The notes: generated from the letters alone by a model not told the origin. Positions 32,877-44,865 are shown, counted from the stretch's first letter. The stretch: 64,000 bases of DNA from Lumbricus rubellus (GCA_945859605.1 OX243815.1:28566981-28630980); one strand, 5' to 3'. A program made the numbers and translations.

Positions 32877-33054
32877 TGGCCTCGATCGTAGCTGTAGGCA
32901 GCATCCGGGCATTGATTGAAGTGTAGGCTGAACCTCGAACCGCCGGCGCACGGTTTAGCGTAGGACATCGGGTATCGACAGGTTCCCCCGCTGTTGTTGT
33001 TGTAGTTGAAGTGGTAGGCTCCTTGGAATGGACATGGAGTGGCAGCACTAGTTC
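32877..33054 (-). CDS. DUF7042-7045-type protein, CPFQGAY exon
   Basis: The acceptor gtatgcttcag (AG at 33055-33056) and donor gtaaga (after 32877) bound 178 bp. It encodes TPCPFQGAYHFNYNNNSGG, then CRYPMSYAKPCAGGSRFSL and HFNQCPDAAYSYDRG. This is the CPF-x-G-x-Y-x-F-x-Y ... C ... S ... C ... F ... C-P-D pattern I know from the DUF7043-like module of these metazoan proteins. Entry and exit phases match exons 34414-34481 and 30255-30515 exactly. The conserved cysteines suggest an extracellular, disulfide-bonded domain. Confidence 0.78.
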
Positions 33055-34413
33055 CTGAAGCATACATTTCATACAAAACTCATCAATACACATTTTTATT
33101 ACTCGAACCGAATTACAATGTATATATATTATTGTCATAATCGACTATACGTAGTATAGTAGCCTACGTGAAACCCGCTTCTTATGACTCTATTCAGAGA
33201 TATTCAGATCCCTCTTGGACCTCAACGTGTACCCGATATTGTAGTATTGGCCATTGTCTAATTCTTTCTTTACTGACTATTGCAATTAGGCCTAGCTGCA
33301 AAAGTAAACTTGATTGACTAGTGAATTGAGCATTTTAGCAGTTATTCAAATTCGTATAGCTGAATCGTCCGTTTTGTAGCGCAATTTCTTCTGGCACCAA
33401 GTCAGCACTATTAGGATCTACATCTAACGGGTTTCGAGTTCTTGTAGTTTCTACTCTTATCTTCTGGCTTTGAATATGGTTTGAACGTTGCTGACTATCT
33501 TATAGTAGAAAGACTAGGAACATCACATCGGAATTGTGTATTGATATAATTATCTGGTTCAGTTGAGACACGTTTCTGCCTGCAGTGATTCAGAAGTCTT
33601 ATTAATTTTAAGCGATGCTTACGATGACGATAACGAATTAAGTAGCTTGCTGACAAAGATGCACAGTGCACAACCATACCAATTTCTATCAGGCTGTGTG
33701 AATAATAGCACCTATAGCCTATTATATCCTACTGTTATTTAAGTTTAGTTCAATTTACATTACGACCTCTTTTGACCTGTAATAACACTGACCTACCTCT
33801 AATTAAAGTATGCTGCATCGTTTCCTGTTGAATTGTCGAACATATTACATGCAAGGACGCTTTGCCGGAACAGAAACCTGAACAATAAAGTTGGAAGATC
33901 AAACGACAGCTATAAGTTTCTATGTTTTATGGAATGTAATTCTTTAAAAGGACTATAACACATGAATTTTTTTAATCAAAATTGCAAATTTATTAATTCA
34001 AAAAATTCAATTGCGCCGTTGCATAAGTTGGTTTCCTTGACCTGTTGTGTGTGTGGAACGGAAAATCGAGTATTTCAATCACATTAAGCTTACGTAGGCT
34101 ATACACGTTAGGACTTTACAGGTCAGCAAGCGAGCTGCGATTGCTATGATTAATTTTAGTTTTATTATTATTTTTTTAAATGTGACACAGAAATCAAGGG
34201 TTGACACGGACCGCGACTGACTGTTCTTCAATTTCAACATTGCTATTCGCGAGGCTTTTGAAAATTCATTTAGCCTATAGGCCTAGGCTTACGTCTTCGG
34301 TTGGTGACATAATGCAAAGTCTTTATCTATGGGAGCTTGGTTGAATGGCCAAAGTTGGCGATGTAGGACATATTCAATAACTGATGTTAAACATTCATGA
34401 AACGCGAACTTAC
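33055..34413 (-). other. Intron of the DUF7042-7045-type gene
   Basis: 1.36 kb of AT-rich sequence between phase-matched exons; no repeat element or exon was recognised. Confidence 0.55.
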
Positions 34414-34481
34414 TTTCTTTGTATTGTAGAATGTTGACATGACGATGCTCAACAAGTAGGCACATGTAGCAACCGATTTCT
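34414..34481 (-). CDS. DUF7042-7045-type protein, short CYMC exon
   Basis: A 68-bp exon with acceptor ggtgcgtag (AG at 34482-34483) and donor gtaagt. It encodes EIGCYMCLLVEHRHVNILQYKE. The C-x-x-C and N-x-LQYKE pattern corresponds to the end of the DUF7042-like module (CYRC ... NVLQYKE in relatives, from memory). The split codons at both ends agree in phase with the flanking exons, which makes a chance match unlikely despite the small size. Confidence 0.75.
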
Positions 34482-34686
34482 CTACGCACCAAAAGCACAC
34501 ACAGAACTAACACATAAATGCGACACGACTTTCGTTGTTTACATGTCAATACATCTTAGCACGAATAAAAAAATTATGAAAATCTGATTCTGGATGCATT
34601 ACGCTCGTTCCATGACCATCTTTTGATGTTTCTCAAACCAATGATTTCCGGCAAGGCATCGTCAAAGAGCGCAGGTGAAACTAGAT

Positions 34687-35492
34687 CAGAGGTTCTCAAC
34701 CTTTTTCAGCTCGCGACACACCAAAGCATGCAATAAAATTTCGCGACACACTATGCGGTCGTCATATTAATATATGTCATTCTCTTTAGGCTGAAATTAA
34801 ATTAGGCCTAATATGTCAAAGTTAAAATAGCTTTTATATTTTAAATTGTTAAAAATTCTAATGAATGAAAATGTTGACACTTAATACTTTCCAGTTAATA
34901 ATTTTAAAATAAGTTAAAAAGTTTGCGGGTCAGTTGAACCTCGATTTCGTAGCCTACATGTAGGCCTGCATGTAGCCTAGGCCCTATACGTAAATTATTT
35001 GACTTTGAATACGCAAACAGGCTGAGAGGTCACGATTCCGCGTCATAGGGCCTACGCAAAATTTTTGTTTCTTATTCAATTTTCATCCATTGCCGAATAT
35101 TACAGCATAATTATTTTGGGCAAAGTTTAGACGGCGCTTTCGCTAACGTGTTATATTGTAAGCTAAGAGGGCACATTTTCGCGTCATCCGCAAAATATTT
35201 CAGGTAAGTCTAGGCCTATGTATTGTAAGGATTGTGGACCGCTTAAGATTGCGATGAAATGGAATAGAATCATTAGATTAAAGTAGAGTGCTAAGAATTT
35301 TCGTAGTCCACACCCGTCAAACTGCTGAAGTAAGCAAGTCAGTGTAATGCAAGAACGATACTGCTATGCTGTGAGAATTCGCGACACACCAATTCTTCGC
35401 GACACACCAGCGACACACCAGTTTCACGCGACACACCGCCAGTCTATTCGCGACACACCAGTGTGTCGCGACACACCGGTTGAGAACCTCTG
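34687..35492. mobile_element. hAT-type non-autonomous element, CAGAGGTTCTCAACC ends
   Basis: 806 bp with perfect 15-bp inverted ends CAGAGGTTCTCAACC/GGTTGAGAACCTCTG and a perfect 8-bp duplication AACTAGAT (34679-34686 and 35493-35500). Near its ends are multiple copies of GCGACACACC, at least six of them crowded in the last 110 bp, including the palindrome GTGTGTCGCGACACAC at 35461-35476. No transposase frame is present. The ends match the Charlie/Tip100 style of hAT termini. Confidence 0.93.
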
Positions 35493-37669
35493 AACTAGAT
35501 CATCTAATTGCATAATTTCTTAACCCATACATGAAAGATTATCCAGCAAGATCTCTTATAATGGAATATCGACAGGAGGTCTACGAGAAATGCAATTAAG
35601 AACTCGGAAGACGAATCACTGTGCATCTTACGCACAGTAAGTAATTCGTGTTCGAGTCTTATTGTAATTAGGCCATGCGTTCATGACTTGAGCGTTGCGA
35701 ATTAGGACAGGGCTTTTCAGTGTGCAGCTCTACATAAAAGGTAGTCTAGTTCTAAATGAATTTATACAGTTGTAAAGGAATTATTGTGCGGTTAAAAATA
35801 GTTTAAGCTGTTCACTGTCATCTAATTGGGAATAATTCACACTGGAGGATGGATCGGAAAAGAAGGACTTTTGCAGTTCTAGGCCTACAAATTTCCAGAA
35901 ATTAGGTCTGCGCTCAACATTCTGCAGTGTGTAGCCTACAAACGAAGTGGAATCTGCGTTCTTTATTTTCGTACTGATAATTTTTTTCAACATAGCCTAT
36001 AGAGTAGGCGAAAGAGAGACTAATTGAGAGGAAGAAACAAGGGGAGATAGAAAGAGGCTATAGCCTCTTTTGGATTGAAGTTGAATCCAGTTTCAATTCT
36101 ATAATATATGTAATAGGAGGCAATCATATGAACACACTTGACCATTTTATTTTCAGTCTTCACGTATTAATCTACAATGATATTATCTATCATTGAAGAG
36201 GCGCTATATAAATTCTAATAATGAATTAATGAATGAATGAATATATATATAATAATAATTATATATTATATTATAGACTCTATAATTTTATAATATACAT
36301 ATCCTACATATAATTATGCGTGTGCTTTGAGTAGTGATATGTTTGGAGAAAATATAGGCCTACCCTATAGGCTCTGTCGATGTCGTCGGGGGAAGTGGGC
36401 TAGAATTAAGGCCATAGACTGGCTGGATCAGCATTCAACACTATAATATTATATCCATATAAGATTGAGGCTGAGCACTAAATGACACGAGAGAGAGAGA
36501 CACACAGTGGCAGATCAAATTGAAGCCAAGTCCCCACAGAACACAGCCACAAATGAAATCCGACGAATGACAGGAACAAAATGAGATACGACTGAACAAA
36601 ATAATTGAGAAAATTGAGTCTAAAACCACAGCTTATAAGCAGCCATCAGTGTTCCTTCGACGTCAAAACAGTCATTATTTCTGCACAGTTTCTTCTACAA
36701 AAGCTGTTATACGGGTCGCAAGCCGCTGTAGCTTACGTCGGTCGGCGCGTCATATTTTCCAGCATTTGACCCGCGGAAAAGATAAAATCTCGCCGTAATA
36801 ATTGCGGAGTGGCGTTTCTGGCAGATTCGATTAGAATGTAGAACCGTTCTCCTGTTATCGCCCGCTCGCACAGCTTGCCCTTACGCATAGACCGTGGTTA
36901 CGACGACGACGAAGAACGCGGTTCTTATTACATTCGTTACTCGTTTCCATAATTCCTCGTTCATCCTTAGCGGCGTCTTGTTGCAGAAAGAAAAACGTCA
37001 GGCGAAAATCTTGTCACGTAATCTTTCGCAAATGTCCGCTTCATCTAGGTTACACGTGGGCCTTAGATTATTATAGCTGTCACATCGACTTTGTTGGGTA
37101 TTTATCTTGTAAGGGAGGACAAAGCAAACAATTACTGAGGACGAATATAGCCTAAATAAAGTGTTAGCAAAGAATTTGCACGTAATTCCGACGAAGGAAA
37201 CAGTTTTTAACCAGTTTGCTAAGTAAGCTTATTATAGCAGTGTTCTTCAAAACGTTGATGAATCGTAAGGCAGTGACGTTCAAAGCTATATTTAGCTCCA
37301 GCTGTTTAAACAGTAAGTAGACCCTATCGTTGCGAATATAATTATTGCACAGAACAGAAAATCCACCATTTACAACGTAGCCTACGACATGTAGGTTACT
37401 TATTCATAGCGTCAATGAGTGGAATTTTTTTTCCTTTTGAATTTCGTACAATGAGGTTGTAATTTTACATAGAAACTTGGCTTAGTCTAAGTGGCCTACA
37501 CAGGGGGCCAGATGAACAAAACCGATGCAGCACAATTAAGCCTAATCGTCGGATTCTTAAAATAATAGCATTAAAATAGCAAAAATATATGCCAATTAGA
37601 TATCTATAGGCTATGGATTGGTTCCTTATACCTTAGGCATCGACACCATAGAAGTAAGAGATTACAATG

Positions 37670-37868
37670 ATAATCTACTGTTCATCCTCTGCTATAATTG
37701 CTTTTAGCTACATGTATATATCTGCTGGCTGACATATTTGAATTTCTTATTAAATTTCCGCACTGCATTACTGTGTAAGCCATGCATACATGTAATTTTA
37801 CTATCATATTTTGTGATCATAATATCGTGTATGTTGATGGATCAATAAAAACTTGAAACTTGAAAGTA
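37670..37868 (+). mobile_element. 3' end of a LINE, CR1/L2-like
   Basis: It ends gatcaataaaaacttgaaacttgaaag: AATAAA followed by a short (CTTGAAA)n tail, the terminus style of the CR1/L2 lineage. The 5' limit is unclear; no coding sequence remains. Confidence 0.5.
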
Positions 37869-38061
37869 GCAAGTCGAATGATACTGAAGAATTCTATGAA
37901 CTTGAGGCGTTGGTCAGTAGACCTTAGAGTACTTATTATTTGAATACATCTTCTTACCCTTTATCCCTTTTGAGTTCTGCGTACAATGAGTTTGTTATAA
38001 TTTTACATATAAACTTGGCTTAAGTGTAGTTGTAAAGTTGATAGTCTGCAGCTGCACTTGC

Positions 38062-38191
38062 CTGTCTTCCATCAGATAGTAGTTGTCTCGACTGTCAACG
38101 CAATCTCCTTTCCTGCTGATGCTGCTCATGGTACCGAGTCGCGTGTCGTACCAATCGCCGCTCCATTCTTTCGGAAAAAGACACTGGCAGT
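38062..38191 (-). CDS. DUF7042-7045-type protein, first recognised exon (CLFPKEW)
   Basis: The acceptor gattatttcag (AG at 38192-38193) and GC donor AG|GCAAGT bound 130 bp. It encodes CQCLFPKEWSGDWYDTRL, then GTMSSISRKGDCVDSRDNYYLMEDR. The C-x-FP-x-x-W-x-G-x-W start, the central K-G-x-C and the YYLM end follow the DUF7042-like module that opens these extracellular proteins. The exit phase fits the 34481 exon exactly (codon AG+A). The signal-peptide exon must lie upstream at higher coordinates and was not found; it should leave one base before AC-TGC. Confidence 0.75.
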
Positions 38192-38221
38192 CTGAAATAA
38201 TCCATCAATTTGCACACGCAT

Positions 38222-38385
38222 CAATCACGTGACACACACATCAATCACGTGACACACACATCAATCACGTGACACATACACATCAATCACGTGACACACA
38301 CACACATCAATCACGTGACACACACATCAATCACGTGACACACACACATCAATCACGTGACACACACACATCATTCACGTGACCG
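38222..38385. repeat. E-box minisatellite, ATCAATCACGTGACACACAC unit
   Basis: Eight units of 18-24 bp, each with the palindrome TCACGTGA, so eight CACGTG E-boxes lie within 165 bp. It sits 30 bp upstream, in transcription direction, of the DUF7042 exon and so probably within an intron. Confidence 0.9.
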
Positions 38386-38754
38386 TTGTCTATATATAGC
38401 AGCCTTCAGCATCCCACTCTCGCTTCAATCAAGACCTACAGCCAATGTCACGTGGAAGCCGTTTCCTACGCATGCATCGATAGCCTATCTCTGTCGCCGA
38501 CAAGCGCAAAGATTCAATCACACACATTGGTTATCTGCAAGGCTTATATTTTAAGACTGCGATTGATTAAGTCGCTGCTGGTCGAGTGTTTCTGCAAAGG
38601 GCGACGGTTCAAATCCAGAAGAAAACAGAAATTCAATTACTTGCATGATGTAGACCTAAGTTAATTCTTGCTTTCAGTCTGTTAGACTGTTTAAATTAGG
38701 AGTGGATTAGACGCTCTCGTCTACTATCACCGCAGAACAAACTGTATGTATATG

Positions 38755-38955
38755 CGCTCAGCGCACTTGTTATAGCGCCATTTTAAGATTTTTACTCAGA
38801 GGCCCTCCGGACTACAGCGCGGACACTTAATCGGAGTTTCACGCCGAAGCGCATGAGCAATTGCGAGTGAAGGACTTGTCCAAGGTCCGTACGAGGCGGC
38901 TTGAGGTGGATTCGAACCTGTAACCTTCTGGCTCCAAGGCACCGAACATATACAT
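38755..38955 (-). mobile_element. tRNA-derived SINE, copy 2
   Basis: On the minus strand it shows the B box ggttcgaatccacctcaag, then cttggacaag, cgcttcggcgtgaaa, gggcctctgag and a tail with ggcgctataac. The order matches the copy at 6337-6535. Confidence 0.85.
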
Positions 38956-39699
38956 GTACCCATACAGACCACCATCGAGCCCAACACCGAGCCAGTGTTG
39001 GTGCTTGGTTTAGATTTTGGCGTTAAACTCTCAAACCAACTCAGTGTAATATTCTTTACTGGCCATAATATACGGACATAACTCAATATATGCATAGGGC
39101 CTACATACATGCATATCCAAACTTTGATTCTCGTATTGCACTGGTATTCTGTTTGCACTAGCAGGTCTCTTGCTTTCTTCAGCGACAAATTTATGTGTAT
39201 ACATGTATGTATATAATGGCTGTGACTGTTTAACGACAATGCCATTTCAAAGATGATTAGTGTCACCATCCCCCTTTATCCAGGCTTTGGACTGGCTGAC
39301 GGAGAACCAACAGTGGCGGAGTTTTTATATAGGCCTACTATTTCTGATATAGTATTACTATTTATATCCTCTTTGCGGTGCTTGGTTTCGTACTGTATAT
39401 CCTCTTTACTTATGTTTTCGACGCACCTATTGAATAATGGATAAATGATAAACAATCCTGGATATATCCTGCGTTGTAGAACCTCTGACAATCTATAGAT
39501 CTCCACTGAATACATTATGCATATATACGACTTGTATCGCCTTCTTCCAGACGTCTATCATCCATCTCCTCCACTCTTCTACATCAGTGCAGCAGCAGCA
39601 GCAGCAGCTCTCCATCTCATGACGTCATACAAAGATTGATGGACCGCGATTTCACTTGGAAGAATTACCCGACATCGATTGACAGACGACGCGTCGTAT

Positions 39700-39895
39700 A
39701 TATACAGCGAGAGACACACAGACACAGAGATACAGAGAGACACAGAGGCAGAAAGACGCTGAGGTAGAGAGACATAAAAGACACAGAGACACGGAGACAC
39801 AGAGATAGGCCTACAGAGAGGTATATTATAGAAGCACAGAGACATAGAAACAGAGACATAGAAACATAGAGACAGAGACGCAGAGACATATAGAG
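39700..39895. repeat. (GAGACACA)n purine-rich microsatellite
   Basis: Irregular gagacacagag/gagacatagaaac units. The minus-strand LCVSVSLC-type frames read this repeat. Confidence 0.8.
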
Positions 39896-40092
39896 TACAC
39901 ATTCCTTCGAACGCGTTTCTTTTTCCATCCTGCATGCCATTCAAATAGCAATAGATAGACACGACTACTGCAAAATTGGCTATAGCTGAGACGACAACTG
40001 TGTAGGGACCTTGAGAAGTGTTTACTGTTTACTTGTAATTGCATTACAATGTAGATAGTGGTACTCAATAGATGTGTATGGAACCAATAAAG

Positions 40093-40325
40093 CAGGACTT
40101 ATTCTAACGTGCAGCTGGACACAAAGTGTGTAATTATTTGGGAAAGAAATTTGTGCAGTCGTAAATCAGACAAATGTGATTGTGGAGTGTGCAGTGAAAA
40201 TGCACAAAGATGACTAAAAAAGGTCATCAGATTTTTTGGCTGGTGACTTGCGACGTATTTCATGACGGACGACAAAAACATTTTTGGTTTAGTGCAGTTT
40301 AAAAAATTTCTTAGAATAAGCCCTG
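40093..40325. mobile_element. hAT-type MITE, CAGGACTTATTCTAA ends
   Basis: 233 bp with inverted ends CAGGACTTATTCTAA and TTAGAATAAGCCCTG and a perfect 8-bp duplication CAATAAAG (40085-40092 and 40326-40333). The internal gatgactaaaaaaggtcatcag block is shared with the 46694 element, so the two are related subfamilies. Confidence 0.93.
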
Positions 40326-40508
40326 CAATAAAGGCGAAATTTTTCCTGTTGTTGTTTTTGTTAGAATACTGTTATCCTTTCCTTGCTTCAGGCTAAAGAT
40401 CATTCAGCCGAGGCCTCTGCGGACTTGCAACGCAACGACATGAAACAAATTGCCCTATTACACGTGTCGTCATGTTATTTAGTTGCGATCAGGCGTGGGC
40501 GTCTACAG

Positions 40509-40526
40509 TTTGGATTGCAATCCAAA
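40509..40526. repeat. Perfect 18-bp palindrome
   Basis: TTTGGATTGCAATCCAAA equals its own reverse complement. Its centre is ATTGCAAT, a C/EBP-like half-site arrangement. The surroundings contain no gene. Confidence 0.9.
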
Positions 40527-41109
40527 TTCGCGTCGTAATCACAATGCTAGAAGCATCACCACCAATCGATAAGTTCATAATAAATCAGTATTTGATCCCC
40601 GGGCATTAATTCTTACCTCATCCGGTATGATTTACCGGTGGCGGCCAACGACGAGGACGACGACGACGAGGATGATGACAACGACGACGACGACGAGGAT
40701 GCCTCCTAACTTATTCGATGGCTGCTGCACCTCTCTCGCCTTTCATTCGTGCTGAGTGCTTCCAGAGGCACACACTACCGGGTGGAAGGTGATAGGTGGA
40801 AAGGGCGGCTGGCTGGATGAAGTCCCTTGTCGGCACCAACAGATCAGCGGAACGAGTTTTTGTCGTGTCTCATGTCTGACAAACCGGTTATCGGCACCCC
40901 ACCCCCATTCACCCACCCTCTACGTTCTGCAGACGACGACCGGCGATGGGGTCGTGTGGGGAGGGGGTCAGGGGTGGGGTGGGGTATCTTAAAGCACTAA
41001 TCATCGTCGCCTAGACCAATAATCGATACAATGATCGCCAGCTACAACCGACCAGGCATGCAGACTTTTGCAGAGACAGCCATGGAGTCTGGCTAATTCG
41101 GATTAGATA

Positions 41110-41470
41110 CGAATGCGGGAAGATTGTAAAAAGAAGAAGAAGACAGAGAAATGGTGGAAGAATCAAAGGTTGAAGAAGAAGAAAGAAGAAGAGCAACAGA
41201 AACAACAACAGCAATGGCAAGAAGAAGAAGAAGAAGAAGAAGAATCCAATGCCAGAGAAATGGTGGAAGAATCAAAGGTTGAAGAAGAAGGAAGAAGAAG
41301 AAGAAGAAGAAGAAGAAGAAGAAGAAGAAGAAGAAGAAGAAGAAAAGAAGAAGAAGAACAACAACAAGAAAACAAGAACAATAATAAGAAGAGGAAGAAG
41401 AAGAAAAAGAGAAAAACAAGAACAAGAACAAGAAGAAAAATAAAAAGAAGAAAAAGACAAAGAATGTCAG
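41110..41470. repeat. (AAG)n microsatellite and AAG-rich flanks
   Basis: Mostly GAAGAA/AGAAGA trinucleotides with a duplicated gaaatggtggaagaatcaaag segment. The Lys/Glu- or Leu/Phe-rich frames are repeat readings. Confidence 0.92.
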
Positions 41471-41884
41471 CAGAACAAAAATAACGCATAATAAAATACC
41501 TAACAAAATAAAGAACAGCAATCAAAAGAAATAATAATAAAGAGACTACGTATGAAGAAAATAAAAAAATCAGGTGGAAGAAACGAAAGAGCATGTGAAA
41601 GTCAATCCTTTGGGGGAAAGTAGGGAAACAGAAGAACAGGGCAGACTAAGAGTCTGGATAATCAAGCAATAATCAGGAATATAGCAGACGATGGAGTACA
41701 CACAATAGGAAGATGGAAGTGTTTCCTAGTCGACCAAGAAACTAATATCCGTTTGGCTTATAAAAGACGCTGAGTGCTTTTCGCAGAGAAATCCAGAAAT
41801 GTTGCGCTATATAAAAAAAGAACAACGGTCGATGCGATCACCTGAGACAAAACGTCAAGCGACAAGCAGTGTAAGATGGAGAGA

Positions 41885-42930
41885 ACAGATGGACTTATGC
41901 ATGGATGGGTGGATGGATGGATGGATGAATGGATGAATGGATGAATGGATGCATAGGTGGATGGGTGGATGAATGAATGGAGGGATGAATGGAGGGATGA
42001 ATGGATGGATGGATGCATGAATGGATAGATGGATGGATGAATGGATGGATAAATGGATGGATGGATGAATTTATGAATGGAGGGATGGTGGGTACAGATG
42101 AACTTGCATGGATGGATGGATGGATGGATGAATGGATGAATGGATGAATGGATGCATGGGTGGATGGGTGGATGAATGAATGGAGGGATGAATGGAGGGA
42201 TGAATGGATTGATGGATGCATGAATGGATGGACGGGTGGATGGATGAATGGAAGAATGGATGAATGGATGAATGGATGAATGGATGAATGGATGGATAGA
42301 TGGATGCATGGATGTATGAATTAATGGATGGATGGATGAATGGATGGATGGATGGATAGATGGATGGATGAATGGATGAATGGATGAATGAACGAATAGA
42401 TGGATGCATGGATGCATGAATTAATGGATGGATGGATGGATGGATGAATGGATGAATGCATGGATGGATGAATGTATGGATGAATGAATGGATGGATGGA
42501 TGAATGGATGAATGCATGGATGGATGAATGGATGGATGAATGAATGGATGGATGGGTGGATGGGTGGATGGGTGGATGGATGAATGGATGAATGAACGGA
42601 TGAATGCATGGATGGATGGATGTATGGATGAATGGATGAATGCATGAATGCATGTATGAATGGATGAATGGATTGATGGATGGATGAATGGATGGATGGA
42701 TGAACGGATGAATGGATGAATGGATGAATGGATGGATGGATAGATGGATGAATAGATGAATGGATGTATGGATGGATGAATGGATGAATGGATGAATGGA
42801 TTGATGGATGGTTGAATGGATGGATGCATGGATGGATGAATGAATGAATGAATTAACTGATTAAATGAATGAATACATGGATGGATGGATGGATGGATGG
42901 ATGCATGGATGCATGGATGGATGCAAGGAT
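41885..42930. repeat. (ATGG/AATG)n tetranucleotide minisatellite
   Basis: About 1 kb of atggatgaatgg units with local higher-order duplications. All three minus-strand frames stay open because the repeat lacks stops and read [14 protein letters not shown]; this is not a protein gene. Confidence 0.95.
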
Positions 42931-44593
42931 GCATATGGATTATAGATGCGGGGTAGGTGGTTGAGTGGATGGATGGACTGACAGACAGACACACAGGCAG
43001 ACATAAAATGGACGAACAGATGGACAGACGACGAGAACGGGTGATTGGGATTTGGGAGGATAGCGCATGAAAAAAGATCGGCGTCGATCTCGTCGTCTCC
43101 AGCGATGAAGAATCCAACCTCTACGTTGGCCACATGGGCGCCCGCAGGATTTTTTGCAGGGGGGGTCAGTCACGACCTGGAGAGTTAAGATATAAAATGT
43201 CATTAAAAGCTATAGGCAGCTTAATTTACACAATTACATTGTCTCAGTAAAACGTACCACTATTTATGAGACTTTTGCAATGAGACGAACAAAATATTTC
43301 AACAATTTCCGACTATTAATTTATGGTATATATATATTAGTCATATATTATTCATGTAAACATTCATAGTAAAAAGCTATATCACTAATAACTGACTAAC
43401 AGTACCAGGGACCTCATTTATTTTCTTCCAGGGCCATAAAAAAATTCAGGGGCAAAACTTAGCCAGCTTGTAAAAATATGTTCTACATGTGCAAGACACT
43501 GGTTGAATGATTAAACTTGTTTTCTTCTTGATCTTAGATCCATTTATTTCTTACAATTCACTCATAGTCATTCCGGGAAGCTCTTTAATGGCCTTTAAGA
43601 AGCCTGAACATAGGTGCTCCCAGTCCGCTGGGCCAATTAAGGCTAAACAGAAGACTTGAGTTGGGAAAAAACAGGCAGATAATGATGGGTGAGCCCATGT
43701 CAACCAGCATTCCTGGACGGAACAATGTTCACAGAAAAGAAATTATTAATAGTACAGGACATGCATGTACGACAATTAAAGTCTATCCAATCATTACATT
43801 AACAAAAACTAATTACTCAGTGTGATTTCCAGTTCAATAGACGTAACATAAAAGACCTGGCCTACCGTGGATCCGTTGGGACGATAGCGGAGTGGTGTGC
43901 GGTTGGAGGGGCGACGAGACAGACCAGCTAGGCTGAGCTAGTTGACGACTGGCGTAGCATTCTGTAGTGCATTATTAGCCTAATGGCAGTTCGAATATCT
44001 TTGTCTCTGAACTCAGTGTGTCGTTTCGGGTAATGCAGCTAATGCTCCGCTCTCGTCAGATTGTGCGCACCGTAACGATTAACAGGTTATGAACTGGACT
44101 CCGTGTCCCGCGGTCAGTTTTTCTTCTCGATATGCACTCTCCAGTTTTGAAGGAGCTCTCATCATCAGGGGTTACGATGCCTCCTAGACAATCTGTTTCA
44201 TTTTCTCTCCTCCTCCCGAGCCGGCCTTCCACTATCAGGGCGGCTTTCCTCCTCCCGACATGAGTTTGGCTCGATTCTGATCCCTACTTCGTTTTTCATC
44301 TGGCTCAAGTTGCGCCCGCCCTGCACAGTGATTGAAGCCACTGCTAATTTTCGGCTCTTCTGTGATCCAATTTTATCAGCCATCCACCTCATCTGTCACA
44401 GTCAGTCCTTAGTGGAGTGTGTATCTCATCTTTCACCTCTCTGCCTTAGGAATCGCCTTCATCTTCGTCCGACATGGGAAACTTTATTCAACACCAATTA
44501 TTCGCCCTTAATTATAGGTCGCCGGTTTGGAGGGAACGCATCTTGGGCTAGGCTATAAATGCATAATATGCTCCACTCCCACTCCCTGTCAGA

Positions 44594-44791
44594 GAAGATC
44601 CTGCGTGGTCGAGTGGGTTGTAGCCCGCTCGCCGCGCCGGCGACCCGGGTTCGATTCCCGGACAGAGATTAATTTCTCGGATCTTTACTGCGGGTGACTC
44701 GGTCGCAATATAAACGTGGAGTGTGAGGTTGTACTCTGCCTCCGACACTAATCATCATAGATATGCAACAGTGTCGTTAAGCCCGAATACA
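44594..44791 (+). mobile_element. tRNA-derived SINE nested in the 43133 element
   Basis: 198 bp with A box tggtcgagtggg and B box ggttcgattcc; the head resembles a Gly-type tRNA. It is flanked by a perfect 13-bp duplication ACTCCCTGTCAGA (44581-44593 and 44792-44804), as made by LINE machinery. The sequence around the tRNA-like part does not pair as an acceptor stem, so it is not a functional tRNA gene. It belongs to a different family from the 6337 SINE. Confidence 0.88.
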
Positions 44792-44864
44792 ACTCCCTGT
44801 CAGATGGTGGTTGGGGACCCATCGGTTGTAAACGATTCATAGGTTACGAACTATAGACCTGTTT

Positions 44865-44865
<1 letters not shown>

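Larger units (their letters stand above)
34482..38061 (-). other. GC-AG intron of the DUF7042-7045-type gene
   Basis: The 3.58-kb intron starts with GC in the context AG|GCAAGT, the classic strong GC donor, and ends in AG. It contains an 806-bp hAT MITE (34687-35492) and a LINE 3' end (37670-37868). A SINE-like gaggcgctatataaat tail is at about 36199. No other gene was seen. Confidence 0.65.

Noticed and set aside
40630..40710. Alternative 5' exon for the cysteine-rich gene reading SSSSLAAT before a gtaaat donor
   Set aside because: Phase fits, but it is a low-complexity GTC repeat with no start codon and only a weak acceptor; not enough to call.
41758..43117. Long minus-strand frames reading [14 protein letters not shown], up to 348 codons
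   Set aside because: They are translations of the ATGG/AATG tetranucleotide array in all three frames; no start context, splice signal or non-repeat domain.
42861..43133. Exon reading [19 protein letters not shown] at the edge of the 43133 element
   Set aside because: Open across the insertion site, but no good acceptor or donor and no recognised domain; runs into the tetranucleotide array.
44594..44680. Functional tRNA gene
   Set aside because: A and B boxes are present but acceptor arms do not pair, and the sequence sits at the head of a 198-bp unit with a 13-bp target duplication, so it is a SINE.
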